64,000 nt of DNA from Methylophaga thiooxydans DMS010 (GCF_000156355.1 NZ_GG657899.1:113910-177909); one strand, 5' to 3'; positions 7,885-17,488 are shown, counted from the stretch's first letter. Numbers and translations are program-made. Notes: generated from the sequence alone by a model not told the origin.

Positions 7885-10782
7885 ATGAAACTGACCAAAA
7901 GACAATCAGCCTCAACATCGTCTGCAAACGCTGTTAATCGTCGTGCATTTCTGAAAGGTTCTGGTATTGCCGCTGGTGGTGCCGCATTTATGTCAATGCT
8001 GCCGCCTGCCATGATGCAAAAAGCAGAAGCAGCAGAAAGCAAAATGCACAGCTATGATGATGGTGATATCACTAAGAAACGTAGCGTATGTACACATTGT
8101 AGCGTTGGCTGTGGTGTGGTTGCGGAAGTTCAAAATGGGGTCTGGATTGGTCAGGAGCCAAGTTTCGAGCATCCGTTTAACTTAGGTTCTCACTGCGCTA
8201 AAGGGGCATCGGTCCGTGAGCACGGTCATGGTGATAAGCGACTTAAATATCCCCTGAAAAAAGTAAATGGTAAATGGACTCGTGTTTCTTGGGAGCAGGC
8301 GATCGATGAAATCGGCGATCAGATGCTCGATATACGAGAAAAGTCTGGCCCCGATTCAGTTTATTGGCTAGGGTCAGCGAAATATTCCAACGAACAGGCC
8401 TATCTGTTCCGTAAGTTTGCTGCATTGTGGGGGTCAAATAATGTTGACCACCAAGCGCGCATTTGTCACTCAACCACTGTCGCCGGGGTAGCAAACACCT
8501 GGGGCTACGGTGCGATGACGAATTCTTACAACGACATCCACAACTCGAAAGCAATTTTCATCATTGGTGCAAACCCGGCTGAGGCACACCCTGTGTCGTT
8601 ACAGCATATTTTCCGTGGTAAAGAACGCGGCGCACCAGTGATTGTGGTTGATCCACGCTTCACTCGTACTGCTGCCCACGCTGATCAGTTTATTCGAATT
8701 CGTCCTGGTACTGACGTGCCGTTTGTCTGGGGTATGCTCTGGCACATCTTTAAAAATGGCTGGGAAGATAAAAAATTCATCGAGCAGCGTGTTTACGGCA
8801 TGGATGAAATCCGCAAGGAAGTCGCAAAGTGGGATCCCGCAGAAGTTGAGCGCGTCAGTGGCGCAAAAGAAAAAGACGTTTATCAAGCCGCAAAAACCAT
8901 GGCTGAACATCGTCCGGGTACTTTTGTCTGGTGTATGGGGGGGACCCAGCACACCATCGGTAACAATAATACCCGTGCTTACTGCATATTCCAGTTGGCT
9001 CTGGGCAATATGGGTGTGTCAGGCGGAGGTACCAACATCTTCCGTGGTCACGACAATGTTCAGGGAGCAACTGACTTAGGTGTCTTATCACACACCTTAC
9101 CCGGTTATTATGGCCTCTCGGAAGGTGCCTGGAAACATTGGGCCAGAGTATGGGATGTTGATTTCGACTGGCTTAAAAATCGTTTTGATCAACAGTCCTA
9201 CGAAGTCAGTGAAGTTGAGGGCGAAGAAGGCACAACCGGTGGCAGTGGCGCAACGCCGATGTTTACCAATGGTATTCCGGTATCGCGCTGGATCGATGGT
9301 GTCTTAGAAGACAAAGAAAACATTGCCCAAAAAGAAGCAATCAAAGCGATGGTACTGTGGGGGCACGCACCGAACAGCCAGACCCGTGGCCCTGAAATGA
9401 AAGCGGCAATGGAAAAGCTGGATTTGCTGGTCATTGTCGATCCTTACCCAACGGTCTCTGCTGTCATGAACGATCGCACTGATGGTGTCTATCTCTTACC
9501 TGCAGCAACGCAATTTGAAACCTACGGATCAGTCACCTCATCTAACCGTTCTGTGCAGTGGCGTGAGCAGATCATTTCACCCTTGTTTGAATCACTGCCC
9601 GATCACACGATTATTTATAAATTTGCCAAGAAGTTCGGCTATGAAAAAGAGCTTTGTAAGAATATTACGGTAAATGGCGAAGAGCCATATATTGAAGACA
9701 TAACGCGAGAATTTAATCGTGGCATGTGGACAGTAGGCTACACAGGCCAGACGCCAGAGCGCATGAAGCTACAAGCGGCAAATCTGCACACTTTCGACAA
9801 AACCACACTGAGAGCACAAGGTGGTCCATGTGATGGCGAATACTATGGCTTGCCTTGGCCATGTTGGGGCACGGCTGAAATGAAACATCCAGGCAGCCCG
9901 ATTTTGTATGACACATCGGTTCCTGTTTCTGAGGGTGGCTTGCCATTCCGTGCCCGTTTTGGTGTAGAGCACAATGGCGTCAATATTCTTGCTGAAAATT
10001 CCTATACAGCAGGGTCAGATATCGAGGATGGTTATCCTGAGTTCACTGCTGACATGCTGAAAGAGCTTGGCTGGTGGCATGAGTTGACCGCAGAAGAACA
10101 ACAAGAAGCGGAAGGCAAAAACTGGAAAACAGATCTGTCGGGTGGTATTCAACGTGTAGTCATTAATCATGGTTGTGCGCCATACGGTAACGCCAAAGCT
10201 CGGGCAATTGTCTGGCAGTTCCCTGATCCGGTACCAATTCATCGTGAAGCGCTGTATACCAACCGCCACGATTTGGTTGAGAAATACCCAACCTATGAAG
10301 ACCGTCGTAGTTTCTACCGTCTGCCGACGCGTTATGGGTCGATTCAGGCAAAAGACTTTACCCAAGACTACCCCCTATTAATGACCAGTGGTCGTTTGGT
10401 GGAATACGAAGGTGGTGGTGATGAAACACGTTCTAACCCGTGGCTAGCAGAGCTGCAGCAGGATATGTTTATTGAAATTAATCCAGCTGACGCCAATAAC
10501 GCGGGTGTTACACACGGCGAACAAGTCTGGGTCGATGGTCCCGAGGGTGGCTCTATTAAGGTCATGGCATTTGTGACTGAAAGGGTAGAGCGCGGCGTGG
10601 TATTTATGCCGTTTCACTTTGGTGGACACTACCAAGGCGAGAACTTACATGACAAATACCCGGAAGGAACGGCACCACATGTATTAGGTGAGTCTTGTAA
10701 TGTTGTGTTTACTTATGGTTATGACTCGGTCACCGCGATGCAGGAGACAAAAGTGTCTCTGTGCCGCGTACGTGCAGCTTAA
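7885..10782 (+). CDS. fdhA: formate dehydrogenase, catalytic alpha subunit (Tat-exported)
   Basis: Catalytic molybdopterin (Mo or W) subunit, 965 residues, oxidising formate to CO2 on the periplasmic side. A Tat signal is visible (NRRAFLKGSG, arginines 19-20). The 4Fe-4S cluster site uses Cys69, 72, 76 and 104. The active site reads ARICHS with Cys194 and His195. The codon is TGT, so this is a cysteine enzyme and not a selenocysteine one. The molybdopterin-binding domains follow, ending with the C-terminal dinucleotide-binding region. A Glu/Gly-rich stretch (about residues 440-460, EGEEGTTGGSG) looks like a flexible insertion. Electrons should go to the FeS subunit next door and then to cytochrome b. 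Confidence 0.95.
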   Translation: MKLTKRQSASTSSANAVNRRAFLKGSGIAAGGAAFMSMLPPAMMQKAEAAESKMHSYDDGDITKKRSVCTHCSVGCGVVAEVQNGVWIGQEPSFEHPFNLGSHCAKGASVREHGHGDKRLKYPLKKVNGKWTRVSWEQAIDEIGDQMLDIREKSGPDSVYWLGSAKYSNEQAYLFRKFAALWGSNNVDHQARICHSTTVAGVANTWGYGAMTNSYNDIHNSKAIFIIGANPAEAHPVSLQHIFRGKERGAPVIVVDPRFTRTAAHADQFIRIRPGTDVPFVWGMLWHIFKNGWEDKKFIEQRVYGMDEIRKEVAKWDPAEVERVSGAKEKDVYQAAKTMAEHRPGTFVWCMGGTQHTIGNNNTRAYCIFQLALGNMGVSGGGTNIFRGHDNVQGATDLGVLSHTLPGYYGLSEGAWKHWARVWDVDFDWLKNRFDQQSYEVSEVEGEEGTTGGSGATPMFTNGIPVSRWIDGVLEDKENIAQKEAIKAMVLWGHAPNSQTRGPEMKAAMEKLDLLVIVDPYPTVSAVMNDRTDGVYLLPAATQFETYGSVTSSNRSVQWREQIISPLFESLPDHTIIYKFAKKFGYEKELCKNITVNGEEPYIEDITREFNRGMWTVGYTGQTPERMKLQAANLHTFDKTTLRAQGGPCDGEYYGLPWPCWGTAEMKHPGSPILYDTSVPVSEGGLPFRARFGVEHNGVNILAENSYTAGSDIEDGYPEFTADMLKELGWWHELTAEEQQEAEGKNWKTDLSGGIQRVVINHGCAPYGNAKARAIVWQFPDPVPIHREALYTNRHDLVEKYPTYEDRRSFYRLPTRYGSIQAKDFTQDYPLLMTSGRLVEYEGGGDETRSNPWLAELQQDMFIEINPADANNAGVTHGEQVWVDGPEGGSIKVMAFVTERVERGVVFMPFHFGGHYQGENLHDKYPEGTAPHVLGESCNVVFTYGYDSVTAMQETKVSLCRVRAA

Positions 10783-10800
10783 GATTTAAGAGGTTTTATC

Positions 10801-11385
10801 ATGGCTCGAATGAAGTTTTTATGTGATGCCGAACGTTGTATTGAGTGCAACGCCTGTGTCACGGCGTGTAAAAACGAGCATGAAGTCCCTTGGGGCGTGA
10901 ACCGCCGCCGAGTGGTCACTATTGATGATGGTTTACCGGGTGAAAAATCGATCTCAGTAGCCTGTATGCATTGTACTGATGCGCCTTGTCAGGCGGTTTG
11001 CCCTGTCGACTGTTTCTACACCACCGATGATGGTGTGGTGCTGCACGACAAAGATATTTGCATTGGCTGTGGCTATTGCTTCTATGCCTGCCCGTTTGGT
11101 GCACCGCAATACCCTCAGGAAGGCGCCTTTGGCGCACGAGGGAAAATGGATAAATGTACATTCTGTGCGGGTGGCCCTGAAGAAGACAACTCACAAGAAG
11201 AGTTGGATAAATACGGCCGTAACCGTCTTGCAGAAGGCAAACTGCCATTATGTGCTGAAATGTGCTCGACAAAAGCATTGATCGCGGGTGATGGCGATAT
11301 CGTTGCAGATTTATTCCGTAGCCGAGTCGTTCGTCGTGGTGGTCGTCCTGACAGCTGGGGCTGGAATACAGCTTATAAAGACTAA
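10801..11385 (+). CDS. fdh3B: formate dehydrogenase, iron-sulfur beta subunit
   Basis: Four-cluster ferredoxin-like subunit of 194 residues, carrying electrons from FdhA to the membrane cytochrome. Four cysteine groups are visible: CIECNACVTACKNEHEVPWG near residue 15, CMHCTDAPCQAVCPVDCF near 56, CIGCGYCFYACPFG near 87, and a last group spread over CTFC and CAEMCSTKAL. It has no signal peptide, as expected for a subunit exported piggy-back with the Tat-bearing FdhA. A GAGG ribosome site lies before the ATG. Its length and cysteine pattern match the FDH3-type beta subunit rather than the longer FdnH, which has an extra membrane helix. Confidence 0.93.
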   Translation: MARMKFLCDAERCIECNACVTACKNEHEVPWGVNRRRVVTIDDGLPGEKSISVACMHCTDAPCQAVCPVDCFYTTDDGVVLHDKDICIGCGYCFYACPFGAPQYPQEGAFGARGKMDKCTFCAGGPEEDNSQEELDKYGRNRLAEGKLPLCAEMCSTKALIAGDGDIVADLFRSRVVRRGGRPDSWGWNTAYKD

Positions 11386-11388
11386 GTC

Positions 11389-11568
11389 ATGAAACAGACG
11401 CTGATTATTATTGCCATGCTGGGTTTAACCGCCTGTTACGAAGATACTGATGTCACTTTGCATGAAGCGGGTGAGTACAAAGGTAACCCGGATTATCATG
11501 CCAACACACCCGAAGAGCGTGCTGAGGTGCTGAAACGGCGCTTCAACCAAGTTCAGACCGACCGCTAG
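11389..11568 (+). CDS. tiny lipoprotein between FDH beta and gamma subunits
   Basis: An ORF of 59 residues fits exactly between fdh3B (3-nt gap) and the cytochrome gene (10-nt gap) on the same strand. It starts MKQTLIIIAMLGLTACYED, a clear lipoprotein signal with the lipobox LTAC, followed by a short polar tail ending in RFNQVQTDR. The tight fit between two FDH subunits, the signal peptide and the ribosome site of the next gene right after it argue that it is real. I do not recognise a named family. It could be a small periplasmic, membrane-anchored accessory subunit of the FDH complex. Confidence 0.75.
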   Translation: MKQTLIIIAMLGLTACYEDTDVTLHEAGEYKGNPDYHANTPEERAEVLKRRFNQVQTDR

Positions 11569-11578
11569 CGGAGGAATT

Positions 11579-12598
11579 ATGTCGGCGACAACAGCCTTTA
11601 ACAGACGCAAGAAAATGATGACTTGGACTGGAGTTATCATGCTATTGGCGATTCTGGTTTTGCCTTTATCAGGCTATGTTGTTAATGCTTTTGCTCAGGC
11701 AGAGCAGCAGGCCGAACAAACCACCAATCCACGCTCAGATACATGGCGTCAGGTCAGACAGGCAAATGAAGGTTATACAGCCGTTAAAGGTCGTGAAACA
11801 AACGAGTTAATTCAAGGCTCAGGACAAAACTGGCGACAGTTACGTAATGGCCCAATGGCAACGTATGGTAGTTGGTTATTAGCGTTTGTTTTGGTTGCTA
11901 TTCTCGGTTTTTATATTGCCAGAGGTCGCGTTGAGTTAACGCATCCGCGTTCAGGTAAAACCATCGAGCGCTGGACCTTGAACGAGAGACGCTTGCACTG
12001 GACTACAGCCAGTTTATTCATCATTTTGGGGATTACCGGACTGAGTTTACTCTACGGCCGGCATGTGTTGATTCCGTTAATGGGCTACCCCGGCTTTTCT
12101 GCTTACGCATCTATCGCGAAGTGGCTACACAATATTTTGGGTCCCGTGTTCATGGTCGCGCTGTTTACCATTTTGATTAAGTGGTTCAAACACAATTTCT
12201 TCACCAAAACTGATATCGAATGGTTTAAGGCTTTTGGTGGCATGGTAGGAGACAAGCATCCTTCAGCTGGCAGAATGAATGGTGGTGAAAAAGTCTGGTA
12301 TTGGACTTTAGCAACAGCGGGTGTCGCCCTGTGTTTTTCAGGTTTAGTGCTGGATTTCCCTAATTTCAATCAAGAACGTGAAATTATTCAGATAGCTCAC
12401 ATTATCCACTTGCTGACTGGGCTGGTACTGATTTCATTCTCATTCGGTCATATTTATATCGGCACAATCGGGACCGAAGGGGCGCTTGAAGGAATGACAA
12501 CGGGACAAGTGGATGTGGCATGGGCCGAACAACATCATGATTTGTGGTTGCAGGACGTACAACAACAGTCGAATGAGCACAATAAAAAAGAAGAATAA
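11579..12598 (+). CDS. formate dehydrogenase, cytochrome b gamma subunit
   Basis: Membrane subunit of 339 residues that takes electrons from the FeS subunit to quinone through b-type hemes. An N-terminal hydrophobic segment (residues 15-37) precedes a periplasmic region of about 65 residues. Then come a second helix and the four-helix cytochrome domain. Likely heme-ligand histidines lie in RLHWTTASLF, WLHNILGPV, IAHIIHLLTG and FGHIYIG. The start has an excellent ribosome site (GGAGG, 5 nt from the ATG). The N-terminal extension with a periplasmic stretch is typical of the FDH gamma subunits in this gene order. Last gene of the operon. Confidence 0.93.
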   Translation: MSATTAFNRRKKMMTWTGVIMLLAILVLPLSGYVVNAFAQAEQQAEQTTNPRSDTWRQVRQANEGYTAVKGRETNELIQGSGQNWRQLRNGPMATYGSWLLAFVLVAILGFYIARGRVELTHPRSGKTIERWTLNERRLHWTTASLFIILGITGLSLLYGRHVLIPLMGYPGFSAYASIAKWLHNILGPVFMVALFTILIKWFKHNFFTKTDIEWFKAFGGMVGDKHPSAGRMNGGEKVWYWTLATAGVALCFSGLVLDFPNFNQEREIIQIAHIIHLLTGLVLISFSFGHIYIGTIGTEGALEGMTTGQVDVAWAEQHHDLWLQDVQQQSNEHNKKEE

Positions 12599-12980
12599 TC
12601 CGCTAAATTTGCGCAAATTGGCATAATTACGCCCCCAGCTTGGTTAATTATGCTGTTGTGTTCAATTATTTTCTTGAATAATCTCAATACCTTGCACTTT
12701 TCTTGTGCTTATATACTACTTTTTACTAATATCAATAGCTTATCGAATTGTCTATTTTGAGACGGTGCAAATATTTTGTATTTTACTTACAAAATTGCAT
12801 GGATTTAGTGCGAATTCGTTGAAGTTGACCTAAGAGTCTGCACCAAAAAATAGCAAACTATTGTTTTGACTCTATTTATTGCTTTCTTTGCGCTTCACAA
12901 CAAAACTAAGCCATGCTAATTTTTGTCTGTTTAACTATAACAAAAGCCAACGATGGCATAATTTAAGAGAGAGACATTTC
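12599..12980 (+). promoter_or_regulatory. 382-nt AT-rich intergenic region with dyads, upstream of the NAD-dependent FDH
   Basis: No gene here. Three dyads lie close after the cytochrome stop. AATTTGCGCAAATT at 12606-12619 is a perfect 14-bp palindrome. GCATAATTA at 12621-12629 pairs with TAATTATGC at 12645-12653. ATTATT at 12665-12670 pairs with AATAAT at 12677-12682. None has a U-tract. Further down are TTGACT at 12866-12871 and TATAAC at 12936-12941, which are not correctly spaced to each other. The region must contain the start of the second FDH operon and possibly operators, but I cannot place a convincing promoter. Confidence 0.5.
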
Positions 12981-14678
12981 ATGAGTGGGCAGCAAATCAG
13001 CGCTCAGAAGCTGGGCAAAGAACTTAAGCTACCTCGGGCAGTAGGCAAAGGCAGACAGGTTGATCCTAAAGCCTTGTCTGAAGTGCAAGCATTGTTGGGT
13101 GATGAATCTCGACAAAAAGATCTGCTCATCGAGCATCTGCATAAAATCCAAGATTTTTATCACTACATTTCTGCGCCTCACTTAGTGGCATTGGCACATG
13201 AGATGAAGCTTTCAAGAGCCGAAGTCTATGAAGTGGCCACCTTTTATCATCACTTTGATGTCATTAAAGAAGATCAGACGCCACCGCCGCCTCTGACTGT
13301 ACGTGTGTGTGACTCAATGACCTGTGAGATGTTGGGGGCGGAAGAGCTTATCCATTCATTGGAGCAGGGTTTAGGCCAAGATGTTCGAGTCCAGCGTGTT
13401 CCGTGTATTGGCCGCTGTGACAAAGCGCCGGTTGCTGTTGTCGGTATGAATCCAGTAGAACATGCCGATGCGGCGCAAGTCATCGAGTTTGTCGACAAAA
13501 AACAAGTACAGCCTGAAAAAATTGACCCCATTTTGTTTGAAAGCTATATCGAACAGGGCGGTTACAACACCTACCGTTTGTGCATGGAAGGCCAGTTTGA
13601 GGTAGAGAAAGTACTTGATGTGATGGATGACTCAGGCCTACGTGGCTTGGGGGGCGCCGGCTTCCCGGTTGGTCGCAAATGGCGGATTGTACGAGACCAA
13701 CCCGCTCCTAAATTAATGGCCGTGAATATTGATGAGGGCGAGCCGGGCACATTCAAAGATAAATATTATCTGGATCGTGATCCACATTGCTTCCTTGAGG
13801 GGACATTGATCGCTGCTTGGGCTGTCGGTATTGAAGAGGTGTATATCTACCTGCGTGATGAATACGCAGCCATTCGTGAAATGCTCGAAGTCGAAATGGC
13901 CAAGTTACAAGCCAATCCTCCTGTTGCCAATATGCCCAAGTTACATTTACGCCGAGGTGCAGGTGCGTATATTTGCGGCGAAGAATCGGCGATGATTGAG
14001 TCGATTGAAGGTAAGCGCGGTATGCCTCGTTTACGTCCACCATTTGTTGCTCAGGTTGGTTTATTTGGCAGACCAACACTTGAACATAATATGGAGTCTT
14101 TATACTGGGTTCGTGACATCCTGGAAAAAGGAGCGAGTTGTATGACCGACCATGGTCGCCATGGTCGAACCGGTTTGCGTTCATTCTCCGTCAGTGGGCG
14201 AGTTAATAAGCCGGGCGTTCACCTTGCGCCTGCTGGTATTACCATGCGTGAATTGATTGATGAGTACTGTGACGGGATGCTCGATGGCCATGAGTTTTAT
14301 GGTTACTTCCCTGGTGGTGCTTCGGGTGGTATTTTGCCGGCATCCATGGGGGATATTCCGCTCGACTTCGATACCTTAAACGACCATGGCTGTTTTATTG
14401 GTTCTGCAGCCGTTGTTGTGTTCTCAGATAAAGACCAAGCTCGTGAGCTTGCCGTTAATGCGATGAAGTTTTTTGAAGATGAATCGTGCGGGCAATGTAC
14501 ACCATGTCGAGTAGGCACAGCGAAAGCGGTGAATTTAATGCAAGAAAAACAGTGGGATCAAGATTTACTCGAAGAATTGTCACAAGTCATGGTCGATGCC
14601 TCGATTTGCGGCCTTGGACAAGCGGCACCTAACCCGCTGCGTTGTGTGATTAAGTATTTCCCCGAGGAGTTGAAATAA
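12981..14678 (+). CDS. fdh1B: NAD-dependent formate dehydrogenase, beta subunit (NuoE-NuoF fusion)
   Basis: Diaphorase subunit of 565 residues passing electrons from the catalytic subunit to NAD+. Residues 20-170 are a NuoE-like thioredoxin-fold domain with 2Fe-2S ligands Cys110, 115, 142 and 146. From about residue 200 it is NuoF-like: LRGLGGAGFPVGRKW for FMN/NADH, NIDEGEPGTFKD, GAGAYICGEE, and SCGQCTPCRVG for the 4Fe-4S cluster. This fused form is the one in FDH1 of methylotrophs. The ATG at 12981 (preceded by a GAGAGA stretch) is preferred over an ATG at 12879, whose extra 34 residues look non-coding. Its stop overlaps the next start (TAATG). Confidence 0.93.
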   Translation: MSGQQISAQKLGKELKLPRAVGKGRQVDPKALSEVQALLGDESRQKDLLIEHLHKIQDFYHYISAPHLVALAHEMKLSRAEVYEVATFYHHFDVIKEDQTPPPPLTVRVCDSMTCEMLGAEELIHSLEQGLGQDVRVQRVPCIGRCDKAPVAVVGMNPVEHADAAQVIEFVDKKQVQPEKIDPILFESYIEQGGYNTYRLCMEGQFEVEKVLDVMDDSGLRGLGGAGFPVGRKWRIVRDQPAPKLMAVNIDEGEPGTFKDKYYLDRDPHCFLEGTLIAAWAVGIEEVYIYLRDEYAAIREMLEVEMAKLQANPPVANMPKLHLRRGAGAYICGEESAMIESIEGKRGMPRLRPPFVAQVGLFGRPTLEHNMESLYWVRDILEKGASCMTDHGRHGRTGLRSFSVSGRVNKPGVHLAPAGITMRELIDEYCDGMLDGHEFYGYFPGGASGGILPASMGDIPLDFDTLNDHGCFIGSAAVVVFSDKDQARELAVNAMKFFEDESCGQCTPCRVGTAKAVNLMQEKQWDQDLLEELSQVMVDASICGLGQAAPNPLRCVIKYFPEELK

Positions 14679-17476
14679 TGGCTATCAACCCTAATATCGA
14701 AAATGAATTGGTCTCGTTTAATCTAAATGGCGAAGCGGTGTTTGCTGAAGAAGGGGAAACCATTCTGCAGGCAGCACAGCGTCATGGTGTTGAAATTCCT
14801 CACTTGTGTTATTCCGAGCGTCAAGGTCAGGACGGAAACTGTCGTGCCTGTATGGTCGAAATTGACGGCGAACGTGTATTAGCGCCTTCCTGCTGTCGTT
14901 ATCCGTCAGAAGGCATGAAGGTTGACTCGCAAAGTCAGCGAGCCCTGCATTCTCAGAAATTAGTGCTGGAAATGCTCAAATCAGATGTCTCTGAGCAACC
15001 GCATACGCTGAATTCTGAATTGGATTATTGGGCTGGTAAGCTCGAGATCAGCACTCCTCGCTTTAAACCACGTAAACAAGCACCAGCCGATCTGTCGCAT
15101 CCCGGTATTGCCGTTAACATGGATGCTTGTATCCAATGTACTCGCTGCGTGCGCGCTTGCCGTGATGAGCAAAATAACGATGTGATTGGTCTTGCCATGC
15201 GCGGCAATCACACAGAGATTGTGTTTGATCTTGATGACCCAATGGGTGAAAGCAGTTGTGTAGCCTGTGGTGAGTGCGTCGAAGCATGCCCGACTGGTGC
15301 ATTGATGCCAGCCAATGATGTGGCGATGGTCGAACCGGATAAAAAAGTCGACTCAGTGTGCCCGTATTGCGGGGTTGGCTGCCAGCTGACATACAACATT
15401 AAAGATAACAAAATTTTGTATGTTGAGGGACGTGACGGGCCGGCAAACCATGGTCGTTTATGTGTTAAAGGCCGCTATGGTTTCGATTATGTACATCACC
15501 CGCACCGTTTGACGAAGCCCTTAATCCGTCGCGACGATGCTCCCAAAACGCCTGACTTTTCGATGGATCCTAACGATATCGATAAAGTATTCCGCGAAGC
15601 GACATGGGAAGAAGCATTAGCGCTTGCCGCGAAAGGCTTTGTCGATATTCGTGATTCAGCGGGTCCTAATGCACTGGCGGGTTTTGGTAGTGCTAAGGGG
15701 AGTAATGAAGAAGCGTATTTATTCCAGAAATTAGTACGCGTTGGATTTAATACCAATAATGTCGATCACTGTACACGTTTGTGCCACGCCTCATCGGTAG
15801 TCGCCTTACTCGAATGTTTAGGTTCTGGTGCTGTTTCAAACCCGGTTTCGGATGTTGATCAAGCAGAAGTTATCGTCTTAATTGGTGCTAACCCAACAGT
15901 GAATCATCCGGTGGGTGCAACATGGATGAAGAATGCGATCCGTAACGGTACTAAACTGATTCTGATGGATCCGCGTGGTACTGAGCTGTCGCAGCAAGCG
16001 ACACATCATTTGCAGTTCAAGCCGGGTTCAGACGTGCCAATGCTGAATGCGATTATGCACGTCATTGTTGAAGAAGGATTGGTCGATAAAGACTTCATCG
16101 CCGATCGAACTTCTGGCTTTGATGAAATGAAACGGCATCTACAGAAGTACACGCCTGAGCTGATGGAACCGGTATGTGGTATTCCTGCTGAAACATTACG
16201 TGAAGTGGCGCGACTTTATGCCACATCGAAAGGCTCGATGATTTTATGGGGTATGGGTGTTTCTCAACATATCCATGGAACCGATAATGCCCGTTGTTTG
16301 ATTTCACTGGCGTTAATGACCGGTCAAATCGGTCGTCCTGGTACGGGGTTGCATCCTCTGCGTGGCCAAAATAATGTTCAAGGTGCTTCGGATATGGGGC
16401 TTATCCCCATGTGTTTGCCTGATTATTACAAGGTAGATGATGATGAAGCACGTGGTCATATGGAAGCGTTGTGGGGCGGCAAGATAGATTCGAAAGCCGG
16501 TTTGACTGTGGTCGAAATCATGGATGCGATTCATGCGGGTAATTTGCATGGTTTGTACATCATGGGTGAGAACCCTGCAATGTCGGATCCTGATGCCAAT
16601 CATGCGCGTCAGGCGATGTCAGAACTCAAGCATATGGTCGTTCAGGATATTTTCTTGACTGAAACTGCCTATCTGGCTGATGTGGTATTACCAGCTTCGG
16701 GGTTCCCAGAGAAGACCGGTACGTTCACGAATACGGATCGACTTGTCCAATTGGGGCGTCAGGCGATTGACCCGCCGGGTGATGCACGCCAAGATCTGTG
16801 GATTATTCAAGAATTGGCTAAACGTTTGGGGCTAGACTGGAATTATCAGGGGCCTGCTGATGTATTTGCAGAAATTCGTAAAGCGGTGCCATCCATGGGC
16901 GGCATAACGTGGGATCGATTGGAAGCAGAGCACAGTGTGGTTTACCCCTGTGAGCAAGAAGGTGATCCGGGTGAAGACGTGATTTTCACGCAGGATTTCC
17001 CGACAGCGAGCGGAAGAGGGTTATTTGTACCTGCGGACATTGTGGCACCGGATGAGCGGCCTGACGATGACTATCCATTCGTGTTGATTACCGGCCGCAT
17101 GCTGGAGCATTGGCACACCGGTTCAATGACACGACGTTCTAATGTGTTGGATGCGTTAGAGCCTGAAGCTGTGGCAACAATTAATCCGATCACCATGGAC
17201 GAGATGGGAGTGAAACCAGGCGAATTGATTACCCTGTCAACACGTCGCGGCAGTGTTTCAGTATTGGCTCGTGCTGATATTGGCGTGCCGACTGGTGCTG
17301 TCTTTATGGCGTTCTGTTATTACGAAGCAGCGGTAAATAAATTGTCTAACCCAGCGTTGGATCCGGCGGCGAAAATTCCGGAGTTCAAGTATTGCGCAGT
17401 TAACGTCACTCCCGGCGGTGAACCAATGCAGTTCTATAGCTATGGTGGTGGTCAGTCAAAAAACCAGCTCGTATAA
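14678..17476 (+). CDS. fdh1A: NAD-dependent formate dehydrogenase, catalytic alpha subunit
   Basis: Cytoplasmic Mo/W-bis-pterin subunit of 932 residues without a Tat signal. The N-terminal 2Fe-2S domain uses Cys44, 55, 58 and 72. Two 4Fe-4S clusters follow (CIQCTRCVRAC from 151, CVACGECVEAC from 194). The catalytic-domain cluster is CPYCGVGC from 228 plus Cys262. The active-site pair is Cys369-His370 in RLCHAS, with no selenocysteine. The order matches FDH1-type enzymes that work as a two-subunit complex with the NuoEF fusion just upstream. Whether it uses tungsten or molybdenum cannot be read from sequence. A strong terminator follows. Confidence 0.94.
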   Translation: MAINPNIENELVSFNLNGEAVFAEEGETILQAAQRHGVEIPHLCYSERQGQDGNCRACMVEIDGERVLAPSCCRYPSEGMKVDSQSQRALHSQKLVLEMLKSDVSEQPHTLNSELDYWAGKLEISTPRFKPRKQAPADLSHPGIAVNMDACIQCTRCVRACRDEQNNDVIGLAMRGNHTEIVFDLDDPMGESSCVACGECVEACPTGALMPANDVAMVEPDKKVDSVCPYCGVGCQLTYNIKDNKILYVEGRDGPANHGRLCVKGRYGFDYVHHPHRLTKPLIRRDDAPKTPDFSMDPNDIDKVFREATWEEALALAAKGFVDIRDSAGPNALAGFGSAKGSNEEAYLFQKLVRVGFNTNNVDHCTRLCHASSVVALLECLGSGAVSNPVSDVDQAEVIVLIGANPTVNHPVGATWMKNAIRNGTKLILMDPRGTELSQQATHHLQFKPGSDVPMLNAIMHVIVEEGLVDKDFIADRTSGFDEMKRHLQKYTPELMEPVCGIPAETLREVARLYATSKGSMILWGMGVSQHIHGTDNARCLISLALMTGQIGRPGTGLHPLRGQNNVQGASDMGLIPMCLPDYYKVDDDEARGHMEALWGGKIDSKAGLTVVEIMDAIHAGNLHGLYIMGENPAMSDPDANHARQAMSELKHMVVQDIFLTETAYLADVVLPASGFPEKTGTFTNTDRLVQLGRQAIDPPGDARQDLWIIQELAKRLGLDWNYQGPADVFAEIRKAVPSMGGITWDRLEAEHSVVYPCEQEGDPGEDVIFTQDFPTASGRGLFVPADIVAPDERPDDDYPFVLITGRMLEHWHTGSMTRRSNVLDALEPEAVATINPITMDEMGVKPGELITLSTRRGSVSVLARADIGVPTGAVFMAFCYYEAAVNKLSNPALDPAAKIPEFKYCAVNVTPGGEPMQFYSYGGGQSKNQLV

Positions 17477-17488
17477 CAGCTAAAAAAG

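Noticed and set aside
8642-9079. 145-codon ORF on the plus strand
   Set aside because: Inside fdhA in another frame, and low-complexity.
7885-10782. Possible selenocysteine in FdhA
   Set aside because: The active-site codon is TGT (Cys194) and there is no in-frame TGA.
13753-14184. 143-codon ORF on the minus strand
   Set aside because: Antisense shadow of the NuoF-like domain gene.
12981-17476. Complex I (nuo) or hydrogenase genes
   Set aside because: The NuoEF-like fusion is paired with a complete FDH catalytic subunit carrying the RLCH active site, and no other nuo or hydrogenase genes are present.
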